The notes beneath the pieces were generated by a model. That model did no database searches, was not told the DNA's origin, and saw only the letters and a program-made list of their open reading frames with translations. A program made the translations under genes and the position numbers. From Pasteurellaceae bacterium (GTDB lineage: Bacteria; Pseudomonadota; Gammaproteobacteria; Enterobacterales; Pasteurellaceae): a DNA stretch of 8,263 nt. This document shows positions 1 to 7,737 of the stretch, piece by piece. The DNA lies in contig CAAELW010000224.1 of assembly GCA_900756875.1 (NCBI GenBank), positions 1-8,263 of the forward strand, read 5' to 3'. How positions within the stretch are numbered: the first letter of the stretch is position 1; every line of letters starts with the position of its first letter.

Positions 1-526
1 AATTGATCCCGAGCGCCTTGATACTAGAATGTCGCCACATTGAAGAGGGATTAATGATATTGTCTCGAGCTAAAGAAAAATGTGCTTTTATATCTTTATC
101 TAAAAGAGGAAGTGTACTCACTTTAGTCGTTTTATCAGTTTGCCCATCATTAAAGAGTAATGCATTACTTCCTAAAATATCAATTTCGGGATGCTCGTCT
201 AAATATTGAACTTGTTTTTCAAAACGGTGTAGTACACAAATATCATCGGCATCCATACGTGCAACATATTCAACATTCATATAGTTAAGCATATCCATGG
301 CAAATTGCATTACAGCAGGCTCACCTTGGTTTTGTGGTAAATGGTAAACACGTAAGCGAGCATCTTTTGCTGCATAATTCTCGAGAATCTTGCCTGTGTT
401 ATCGGTAGAAGCATCATTAACCGCAAGAATACAAAAATCACTAAATGTCTGATTCAATAATGAATCTAAGCATTCAGTGATAAAATTTTCTGCATTGTAT
501 GCCGGTAAAATTACTGCAAGTTTCAT
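1..526 (-). CDS. Family 2 glycosyltransferase, N-terminal part (runs off left edge)
   Basis: The minus strand is open from an ATG at 526-524 to the window edge, giving 175 codons with no stop. The protein begins MKLAVILPAYNAENFI, the first strand and P-loop-like region of a GT-A fold. VNDASTDNT follows at residues 36-44 (families usually have VNDGS), then MDADD at 91-95, the DxD-type metal and nucleotide-sugar site. No signal peptide or membrane segment is visible in this part, so it probably acts on the cytoplasmic face of the inner membrane. By family it transfers a sugar from a nucleotide-sugar donor, most plausibly to lipooligosaccharide or another surface glycan. The acceptor cannot be told from an N-terminal half. 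The ribosome site is weak (ATGGAT about 10 bases upstream). The gene lies 121 bases beyond pyrG on the same strand, behind a probable terminator, and I could not identify its own promoter with confidence. Confidence 0.9.
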   Translation of the reverse strand, partial: MKLAVILPAYNAENFITECLDSLLNQTFSDFCILAVNDASTDNTGKILENYAAKDARLRVYHLPQNQGEPAVMQFAMDMLNYMNVEYVARMDADDICVLHRFEKQVQYLDEHPEIDILGSNALLFNDGQTDKTTKVSTLPLLDKDIKAHFSLARDNIINPSSMWRHSSIKALGIN

Positions 527-588
527 TTTTGATTATCCATTATTAAATGAGTGAATAAGGCACAGATGATATTACCCCTATTAATGCA

Positions 589-626
589 AAGTGCGGTCAA
601 AAACACAAGAATTTTTGACCGCACTT
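589..626 (-). terminator. Inverted USS pair forming the probable pyrG terminator
   Basis: AAGTGCGGTCAAAAA at 589-603 is the exact reverse complement of TTTTTGACCGCACTT at 612-626. This gives a perfect 15-base stem with an 8-base loop, 22 bases past the pyrG stop. Both arms are full DNA uptake signals extended by the usual CAAAA. In Haemophilus, closely spaced inverted uptake signals are known to sit at gene ends and can act as intrinsic terminators. Read on the minus strand, the U-rich stretch lies mostly inside the stem rather than after it, so termination strength is uncertain. Confidence 0.8.
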
Positions 627-647
627 GTTTATGGAATTATCAGTGAA

Positions 648-2320
<1,673 letters not shown>

Positions 2321-2346
<26 letters not shown>

Positions 2347-2401
2347 TGTGCAGAATGCTGAAAAGTGCGGTCAAAAATAAAAGAAAAAGATGATTAGCTA
2401 T
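2321..2401. repeat. Inverted repeat with 17-base arms around a USS
   Basis: ATAGCCAATCATCTTTT at 2321-2337 and AAAAGATGATTAGCTAT at 2385-2401 are reverse complements at 16 of 17 positions, 47 bases apart. The left arm overlaps the pyrG -10 box and the spacer upstream of it. Both arms lie outside the predicted transcripts of pyrG and hscC, so a DNA-level role (operator) or a relic of rearrangement is more likely than an RNA hairpin. The left arm also belongs to a smaller palindrome, ATGATT (2315-2320) with AATCAT (2327-2332). Confidence 0.65.
2363..2371 (+). repeat. DNA uptake signal sequence (USS)
   Basis: This is an exact copy of the 9-base Haemophilus-type core AAGTGCGGT, followed by the usual CAAAAATAA A/T-rich tail. 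It lies in the intergenic region and is single, so it is not a terminator pair. Such sites mark DNA for uptake by competent Pasteurellaceae. Confidence 0.92.
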
Positions 2402-2417
2402 CAAGACGGGAGGATAG

Positions 2418-2445
2418 TTTACAGGATTTGAGATTTTTATACAAT
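2418..2445 (+). promoter_or_regulatory. Candidate distal promoter for hscC
   Basis: TTTACA at 2418-2423 and TACAAT at 2440-2445 each match the sigma-70 consensus at five of six positions, with a 16-base spacer. Transcription would start near 2452 and leave a leader of over 200 bases before hscC. No sigma-32 heat-shock promoter (CTTGAA with CCCCAT) was seen. Confidence 0.45.
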
Positions 2446-2458
2446 CTTGTCTTGTCAG

Positions 2459-2509
2459 GAATGTATGAAAATTAAATGGCTTATCATATTCTCCATTCTA
2501 CGATAGAAT
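2459..2509 (+). repeat. Left copy of the direct repeat flanking the chaperone pair
   Basis: This segment resembles 6173-6221 upstream of glmU. The two share GAATG near the start, then an exact GCTTATCA (2479-2486 and 6195-6202), then an exact 14-base TTCTACGATAGAAT (2496-2509 and 6208-6221). Hand alignment of the first 30 columns gives 22 matches with two gaps. The stretch between the two exact blocks is 9 bases here and 5 in the other copy. The end of the block is itself an inverted repeat, ATTCTA-CGA-TAGAAT at 2495-2509. Confidence 0.75.
2481..2509 (+). promoter_or_regulatory. Candidate proximal promoter for hscC, inside the direct repeat
   Basis: TTATCA at 2481-2486 and TAGAAT at 2504-2509 are separated by 17 bases, the optimal sigma-70 spacing, matching consensus at four and five of six positions. 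Both hexamers lie within the blocks shared with the glmU upstream copy, where the spacer is only 13 bases. This placement suggests the repeat is a duplicated promoter. Confidence 0.45.
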
Positions 2510-2581
2510 ACACCGACCTTTCAGCTATATATGATGCATAAATAGAGTTAAGGACATAGAATCCAAATATATTAATTATTC

Positions 2582-2604
2582 TAGGTAAAAAAACAGATTA
2601 CCTA
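2582..2604 (+). promoter_or_regulatory. Hairpin or palindromic site in the hscC leader
   Basis: TAGGTAA at 2582-2588 and TTACCTA at 2598-2604 form a perfect 7-base inverted repeat with a 9-base loop, about 65 bases before the hscC start. There is no T run after it, so it is not an intrinsic terminator. It could be an operator or a leader RNA hairpin, or it may be chance in A/T-rich DNA. Confidence 0.35.
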
Positions 2605-2668
2605 ATTTATAAAATAAGTTAAATTTAGCAAGATTTTCATTTCACTTGCTTGATATAAAGGAATCAAG

Positions 2669-4381
2669 ATGACTACATTACAACTTGGCATAGACCTAGG
2701 TACAACGAATAGCCTGATTGCACAATTTATTGATGGTGAAACTAAACTTATCCCTAACCGTTTAGGGCATTTTTTAACTCCATCTGTCGTTAGTATGACT
2801 GAGGATGGCACTATTCTTGTTGGTCTTGCCGCTAGAGAACGTTTATCTACGGCTCCGGGTCATACTGCTGCTGCATTTAAACGTTTTATGGGTACAGATA
2901 AACGTTTTCATCTAGGTAATCAGCAGTTTAGAGCTGAAGAGCTTTCGGCATTAATTTTAAAAAGTTTAAAAGAAGATGCGGAAGCATATTTACAACAAGA
3001 AGTTAGAGATGTAGTAATAACCGTACCTGCTTATTTTAATGCAATCCAGCGTCAGGCAACACAACAAGCAGCACAGATGGCTGGGCTTAATGTATTGCGA
3101 TTACTTAATGAACCAACAGCAGCTGGACTAGCCTATAATTTACAGGAAAAACCAGATAATACTCGTTTCCTTATTTACGATTTGGGTGGCGGTACTTTTG
3201 ATGTATCAATTTTAGATTATTTTGATGGTGTTGTTCAGGTTTCTGCCAGCGCAGGAGATAATCATCTCGGTGGAGAGGATTTTTTGCAAGCTTTGAAACA
3301 TTGTTTCTTGCAACGCTGCACTGAGCTTTCTAAGTCAGATATTGAAAAATTGAATTTACAGAAAGATATTTGGCAACCACTTGAAATAGCTAAACGTCAA
3401 TTGAGCCAAGAGTCAGAGGTCGATATTTCGATTAACTTTGAAGGGAAAGAATATAAAACAAGAATTACTCGAGAAGATTTTCAACAAGCTTCTAGTGTAC
3501 TTTTTTCTCGGTTACGCCAGCCATTAGAGCGAGCCTTACGTGATGCGCGATTAAATCCTGAACAAATTGATGGTATTATCCTCGTAGGGGGGGCAACCAG
3601 GATGCCAATGATTAGCCGTTCGATTGTTCAACTGTTTAAAAAGATTCCCCAGTTAGGAGTTAATCCTGATGAAGCTATTGCAAGAGGTGCGGCAATTCAG
3701 GCTGCATTAATTTTCCGAAATCAACATTTGGATGAAGTGATTTTAACAGATGTAATGCCTTTTTCTCTTGGTACTGACACGTCAATTAATCTTGGTAATG
3801 GGCGTATGTCTCATGGGCATTTTAGTCCAATTATTGAGCGTAATATGCCAGTTCCTGTTTCTCGTTCTAAAAATTTTGTTACTGCTCTGGATAATCAAAC
3901 TGAAATCAAATTTGATATATTGCAAGGTGAATCACCTTTAGCTAGAGAAAATCTGCTATTGGGTGAGATGATTATCAAAATCCCTCCTCTTCCAGCAGGT
4001 GAAATTAGTATTGATGCAAGATTTAGCTATGATATCAATGGGTTGCTAGAGGTTGATCTTATTAACCAAGAATTAAATATTAATGTAAATAAAGTTTTTA
4101 AACAAAATGCGCTTACATTAACCGAGGATGATATTAAGCATTCTCGTGCGAGATTAAGAGCTTTAAAAATTCATCCTAGAGATCAAGAAAAAAATATTTA
4201 TCTTATTGAAAAAGCCAAACGTATATATGAAGAATATCTTGGAGATAATCGTCATATGATAAGCCAGTATTTGGCTCATTTTGAAAGTGTATTAGATAGC
4301 CAAGATCAGGTAAGTATTTTACGCGAACAGAAAGATTTTGAAGCGTTTTTAGCCAAGTTTGATGGTGGATGGATACTATAA
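2669..4381 (+). CDS. hscC: HscC-type specialised Hsp70 chaperone
   Basis: This is an ATP-driven cytosolic Hsp70. The nucleotide-binding domain (about 1-355) has phosphate-1 motif GIDLGTTNS at 7-15, K71 in FKRFMG, NEPTAAGLAY at 147-156, phosphate-2 motif DLGGGTFDVS at 171-180 and adenosine motif LVGGATRMP at 305-313. The interdomain linker is VILTD at 357-361 rather than DnaK's VLLLD. The substrate domain carries FSPIIERN, FSYDINGLLEVD and ALKIHPRD, features I recognise from E. coli HscC (Hsc62). At 570 residues it is close to that protein and shorter than DnaK (about 640), with a reduced helical lid. E. coli Hsc62 works with the J-like Hsc56 and is reported to affect sigma-70 activity; whether that applies here is unknown. 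The ATG has a good ribosome site, AAGGA, 6 bases upstream. The stop abuts the ATG of the J-domain gene with no gap, so the two are very likely cotranscribed and translationally coupled. Confidence 0.93.
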   Translation: MTTLQLGIDLGTTNSLIAQFIDGETKLIPNRLGHFLTPSVVSMTEDGTILVGLAARERLSTAPGHTAAAFKRFMGTDKRFHLGNQQFRAEELSALILKSLKEDAEAYLQQEVRDVVITVPAYFNAIQRQATQQAAQMAGLNVLRLLNEPTAAGLAYNLQEKPDNTRFLIYDLGGGTFDVSILDYFDGVVQVSASAGDNHLGGEDFLQALKHCFLQRCTELSKSDIEKLNLQKDIWQPLEIAKRQLSQESEVDISINFEGKEYKTRITREDFQQASSVLFSRLRQPLERALRDARLNPEQIDGIILVGGATRMPMISRSIVQLFKKIPQLGVNPDEAIARGAAIQAALIFRNQHLDEVILTDVMPFSLGTDTSINLGNGRMSHGHFSPIIERNMPVPVSRSKNFVTALDNQTEIKFDILQGESPLARENLLLGEMIIKIPPLPAGEISIDARFSYDINGLLEVDLINQELNINVNKVFKQNALTLTEDDIKHSRARLRALKIHPRDQEKNIYLIEKAKRIYEEYLGDNRHMISQYLAHFESVLDSQDQVSILREQKDFEAFLAKFDGGWIL

Positions 4382-6124
4382 ATGAATTGCTGGGAAGTTT
4401 TAGAAATTGAGTCTACAACAGATGAGCGTGAAATTCGTCGTGCTTATGCTAAAAAACTAAAAGTAACTCGTCCAGATGATGATCCAACTGGTTATCAAGT
4501 ACTTAGAGACGCTTTTGATGAAGCGTTACGAATAGCACCTTATCTTGATAAATTGGAGGACGAAGCAGATCTTAAGGAAGATCTTTGTGAGATATCTAAA
4601 TCTGAAAATACGATTGATTTTTTCGGAGATTTGTCAAAAAACGCACCACTAGAAATTCGGCCATATGAACCTGAAGATCCTTATGATGAATCTCAATATG
4701 AGTTTGAAATTCAAGATATTAATCAGTCTGGTACTAATGAACCTAGTTATACTGAATCAGATGCATTACTCAATGAGGTTTATCGTATTATCAATACAGA
4801 AGGTGAGCAAGAATTAGAAAAACAGTGGAATAGATTTTATCTTGCATTAAACCAACTTCCAATGGAGCAAACAGAATATATTTCTTGGCAGATGTGGAAT
4901 TTGCTGCTGGATGTTCGGCTTGAAAATGTATTTGTTTGGAAACAATGGTCAGATTATTTTAACTGGCATAGAGATTATAAGTTTGCACAGAATTGCAATC
5001 CAGAGTATTTGATTTATATTCAAGATAAGGTTCAATTAGCAACTGATCTAATTAAGGATAAAGAGGATTACACGACAGAGCTAAGGCAAATACCAATTCC
5101 AATATTAAGAGCTGTGTATCAAAGAATATCTCAAAGAATGAGTTATATATTGACATTGTTTTATCTTATTCTGATTACCCCCTTTACAAAGGCGGAAGAG
5201 GCTAGATATCAGTGGGAATATAACCAAATAACAAGTCAAATTCCTAGATTACAAGATGTTTTCCTTTATGCTGTTATCTGTAGAACAACATTACTAATAG
5301 GAATAATGATTTTTTATGTGCCTTATATTATGTTTGAAAGTACAGGATTTGAATATAATACAAAAATTAGATTGCTAAGGTTTTTAGTACAGTCATACGC
5401 ATCTTTTTTTATTATATTAATTATAGGAGGGGTATTTGCTTCGTTGATTATTTATGCAAAATCTCTTATCTATAAGCCTTCTCTGCAAGTAACAGAAAAG
5501 AGTATGATTATAGAAGGAATAATTCCTCTTATAATTTTGATTATCTCTATGTTCCTTGTATCTGATATGGTTAATAATCCAATTTATAATTTTCTTATTA
5601 CTTCAATAATTGCTTTGGCTATATCAAAATCTTTAGATGAAGACTATAACTTTTGGGCTTCACATTTTTTGCCAGGGGCTATTGTGGTCGTTATTTTATT
5701 AAGTTTTGGTATTATAACTATTCATAGTTTCTATATTGTTATCGCTAGTATTGTATTGTGGGTAAATATTAATATTTTAGTCGTTAACTTTAAATTTAGC
5801 ATTATTAAGCGGTTTATGGATGTAGATTATGGATTGTCTGATAAGTTATTTACTTTAACTAATATTCTGAGATTACCAATTAACTTTTTGGGTTTGATTT
5901 TCTATTGGATTTTCTTTTTACCATTTCATTCGGCAAGGTTATATTTTAATGTTCGGACAAGGGTAGTTTTCTTCGATATTACAGTGTTTGCGTTGATTTT
6001 AAGCCTTCCATTTTTATCCTTTGTTGGGGATTATTATGCTTTCCTTTATGTCTTAATGATATATTTCTCAGTCATTATCCAATTTCAAATTAAGAATTGG
6101 GTGTTTAGGCGATTAGGTAGTTAG
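4382..6124 (+). CDS. J-domain protein with polytopic membrane C terminus (DjlB/DjlC-like)
   Basis: This is a predicted inner-membrane co-chaperone of the preceding HscC. The N terminus resembles a J domain (about 1-55): CWEVLEIESTTDEREIRRAYAKKL, here quoted only as CWEVLEIE and IRRAYAKKL, then DAFDEALRIA. The canonical HPD tripeptide is replaced by RPD in RPDDDP at 30-35. Residues 55-126 form a strongly acidic, low-complexity linker. A soluble part rich in W and Y (about 127-250) follows. Hydrophobic segments lie near 254-268, 294-315, 335-358, 376-395, 401-415, 430-449, 450-469, 494-515, 530-548 and 551-570, suggesting nine or ten membrane spans. No signal peptide precedes the J domain, so it should face the cytosol, where HscC is. 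The ATG directly follows the hscC stop, and GGATGG within the end of hscC may serve as ribosome site. The gene is very A/T-rich: 14 of 60 bases are G or C at 5401-5460. The name is family-level; the role of the membrane domain is unknown. Confidence 0.85.
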   Translation: MNCWEVLEIESTTDEREIRRAYAKKLKVTRPDDDPTGYQVLRDAFDEALRIAPYLDKLEDEADLKEDLCEISKSENTIDFFGDLSKNAPLEIRPYEPEDPYDESQYEFEIQDINQSGTNEPSYTESDALLNEVYRIINTEGEQELEKQWNRFYLALNQLPMEQTEYISWQMWNLLLDVRLENVFVWKQWSDYFNWHRDYKFAQNCNPEYLIYIQDKVQLATDLIKDKEDYTTELRQIPIPILRAVYQRISQRMSYILTLFYLILITPFTKAEEARYQWEYNQITSQIPRLQDVFLYAVICRTTLLIGIMIFYVPYIMFESTGFEYNTKIRLLRFLVQSYASFFIILIIGGVFASLIIYAKSLIYKPSLQVTEKSMIIEGIIPLIILIISMFLVSDMVNNPIYNFLITSIIALAISKSLDEDYNFWASHFLPGAIVVVILLSFGIITIHSFYIVIASIVLWVNINILVVNFKFSIIKRFMDVDYGLSDKLFTLTNILRLPINFLGLIFYWIFFLPFHSARLYFNVRTRVVFFDITVFALILSLPFLSFVGDYYAFLYVLMIYFSVIIQFQIKNWVFRRLGS

Positions 6125-6127
6125 GTA

Positions 6128-6155
6128 TTGTCTTGTAGTTTATTAGGCGCATAAT
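6128..6155 (+). promoter_or_regulatory. Candidate distal promoter for glmU
   Basis: TTGTCT at 6128-6133 and CATAAT at 6150-6155 match sigma-70 hexamers at four and five of six positions, with a 16-base spacer. Together with the repeat downstream, this mirrors the tandem arrangement seen before hscC. I found no terminator between the J-domain gene and this point, so read-through from the chaperone genes into glmU is possible. Confidence 0.35.
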
Positions 6156-6172
6156 AGCAATTTTCATCTATC

Positions 6173-6221
6173 GAATGTTATGTTAAAGATAAGTGCTTAT
6201 CAGTTTGTTCTACGATAGAAT
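6173..6221 (+). repeat. Right copy of the direct repeat, upstream of glmU
   Basis: This is the counterpart of 2459-2509, sharing exact GCTTATCA (6195-6202) and TTCTACGATAGAAT (6208-6221). Here TTATCA and TAGAAT are only 13 bases apart, too close for a normal sigma-70 promoter. This copy contains a further palindrome not found in the left copy, GATAAG-TG-CTTATC at 6188-6201. It ends 29 bases before the glmU start codon. Confidence 0.75.
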
Positions 6222-6250
6222 GAGTAAAATTTTAGTAGTAAGGGGAATTT

Positions 6251-7621
6251 ATGACAAATAAAGCATTAAGCGTGGTGATTTTAGCCGCCGGTAAAGGCAC
6301 TCGTATGTATTCTGATTTACCAAAAGTCTTGCATAAAGTGGCAGGAAAACCGATGGTAAAACATGTGATCGATACGGCGAATCAATTAGGTGCAGAAAAC
6401 GTGCATTTAATTTATGGTCATGGTGGCGAATTAATGCGTGAACGTTTGGCAAATGAAAGCGTGAACTGGGTGTTCCAAGCAGAACAATTAGGTACAGGAC
6501 ACGCTATGCAACAAGCGATGCCTTTTTTCCGTGATGATGAAAATGTTTTAATGGTGTATGGCGATGGCCCAATGATTACACCGGAAACATTGCAAAAATT
6601 AATCGATGCGAAACCTGAAAATGGTATTGCAGTGTTAACGGTCGTATTAGATAACCCAACGGGTTATGGTCGAATCGTACGTGAAAATGGCAAAGTTGTA
6701 GGGATTGTTGAACAAAAAGATGCAACGCCTGAGCAGCTTAAAATTCAAGAGATTAATACAGGTGTGTTAGTTTCAGATGGTGCAAGTTTCAAAAAATGGT
6801 TAGCGCGTTTAGATAATAATAATGCACAAGGTGAGTTTTATATTACTGATGTAATTAGCTTAGCTCATCAAGATGGTTGTCCGATTGTAGCTGTTCAAGC
6901 AACTGATTTTATGGAAGTTGAAGGGGTGAATAACCGCCTACAATTAGCCAAAATGGAACGCTATTATCAACGTAAACAAGCAGAAAAACTTTTACTTGCA
7001 GGCGTGATGTTGATTGATCCTGAGCGTTTTGATTTACGCGGCACATTAGAGCACGGTAAAGATGTTGAAATTGATGTGAACGTGATTGTGGAAGGCAATG
7101 TACGTTTAGGTGATCGAGTAAAAATCGGTGCGGGTTGTGTATTGAAAAACGTGATTATTGGTGATGATGTTGAGATCAAGCCTTACTCTGTTTTAGAAGA
7201 TGCCACAATTGGTGAGAAAGCAGCGATTGGTCCATTCTCTCGTTTGCGTCCAGGCGCTGAATTAGCCGCTGAAACCCATGTGGGTAACTTCGTGGAAATT
7301 AAAAAATCTACAGTAGGTAAAGGTTCTAAAGTAAACCACCTCACTTATGTGGGTGATACTGAAATTGGTGAAAACTGTAACATCGGTGCAGGGGTGATTA
7401 CTTGTAACTATGATGGTGCGAATAAATTTAAAACAATCATTGGTAACAATGTATTTGTCGGATCGGATACGCAGTTAGTCGCGCCAGTTACTGTCGCAGA
7501 TGGAGCAACCATTGGGGCTGGTTCAACGATCACTCAAAATATTGAGAAAGATGAGCTGGTGATTACTCGTGTGCCACAACGTCATATTCAAGGTTGGCAA
7601 AGACCGGTGAAGAAAAAGTAA
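6251..7621 (+). CDS. glmU: Bifunctional GlmU: GlcN-1-P acetyltransferase / GlcNAc-1-P uridyltransferase
   Basis: This cytosolic enzyme acetylates glucosamine-1-phosphate and then couples it to UTP, giving UDP-GlcNAc for peptidoglycan and lipooligosaccharide. At 456 residues it equals the E. coli length. The uridyltransferase domain (about 1-229) has LAAGKGTRM at 11-19 with R18, K25 in LPKVLH, and the metal ligands D105 and N227. The acetyltransferase domain (about 250-456) is a left-handed beta helix of hexapeptide repeats such as [11 protein letters not shown], with catalytic H363 in VNHLTYVGD. The conserved stretch at 103-109 reads YGDGPMI where E. coli has YGDVPLI; the metal-binding D is kept. 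The C terminus ends RPVKKK. The start has a strong purine-rich ribosome site, AAGGGGA at 6240-6246, only 4 bases before the ATG. It closes with a clear terminator at 7632-7657. Confidence 0.98.
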   Translation: MTNKALSVVILAAGKGTRMYSDLPKVLHKVAGKPMVKHVIDTANQLGAENVHLIYGHGGELMRERLANESVNWVFQAEQLGTGHAMQQAMPFFRDDENVLMVYGDGPMITPETLQKLIDAKPENGIAVLTVVLDNPTGYGRIVRENGKVVGIVEQKDATPEQLKIQEINTGVLVSDGASFKKWLARLDNNNAQGEFYITDVISLAHQDGCPIVAVQATDFMEVEGVNNRLQLAKMERYYQRKQAEKLLLAGVMLIDPERFDLRGTLEHGKDVEIDVNVIVEGNVRLGDRVKIGAGCVLKNVIIGDDVEIKPYSVLEDATIGEKAAIGPFSRLRPGAELAAETHVGNFVEIKKSTVGKGSKVNHLTYVGDTEIGENCNIGAGVITCNYDGANKFKTIIGNNVFVGSDTQLVAPVTVADGATIGAGSTITQNIEKDELVITRVPQRHIQGWQRPVKKK

Positions 7622-7631
7622 TTAACATTGC

Positions 7632-7657
7632 AAGGCGAACCAATGTGTTCGCCTTTT
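7632..7657 (+). terminator. Rho-independent terminator after glmU
   Basis: AAGGCGAAC at 7632-7640 and GTTCGCCTT at 7647-7655 form a perfect 9-base stem with a 6-base loop, running into TTTT at 7654-7657. It begins 10 bases past the glmU stop. The 3' T run is short, but stem quality and position make this the clearest terminator in the window. Confidence 0.85.
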
Positions 7658-7676
7658 ATGATTTGATGCCTTTTAC

Positions 7677-7705
7677 TTTATAAAGGCTATTCGAGTTGCT
7701 AAAAT
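7677..7705 (+). promoter_or_regulatory. Candidate promoter for lspA-ispH
   Basis: TTTATA at 7677-7682 and TAAAAT at 7700-7705 have a 17-base spacer and match sigma-70 hexamers at four and five of six positions. A promoter is expected here because a terminator closes glmU just upstream. A 6-base hairpin, GCCTTT (7668-7673) with AAAGGC (7682-7687), overlaps the -35 hexamer. Confidence 0.35.
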
Positions 7706-7737
7706 CATCGTCCATTTATAAAGACAGATAATTTCCT

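Noticed and set aside
2465..2506. Short open frame of 13 residues starting MKIKWLIIF, with AGGA 4 bases upstream; a 12-residue frame at 6180-6218 also ends in L-R-stop.
   Set aside because: The shared ending comes from the identical DNA block TTCTACGATAG. The peptides upstream of it do not align and the frames differ by indels, so conserved translation is not supported.
2476..2541. 21-residue open frame beginning MAYHILHS in the hscC leader.
   Set aside because: It overlaps the repeat and the candidate promoter, has no well-placed ribosome site (AGGA is 15 bases away), and resembles no family I know.
2669..4381. Calling the Hsp70 gene dnaK or hscA.
   Set aside because: The length of 570, the VILTD linker, the short lid and the specific substrate-domain motifs match HscC. 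There is no iron-sulfur (isc) neighbourhood as expected for hscA and no standard dnaJ next door.
2459..6221. Insertion sequence or transposon carrying the chaperone genes.
   Set aside because: No transposase, integrase or terminal inverted repeats are visible, and the flanking repeats are direct, diverged and promoter-like.
7668..7687. GCCTTT/AAAGGC hairpin between glmU and lspA as a second terminator.
   Set aside because: It has only a 6-base stem with no following T run, and it overlaps the candidate lspA promoter. The 7632-7657 terminator already explains the glmU end.
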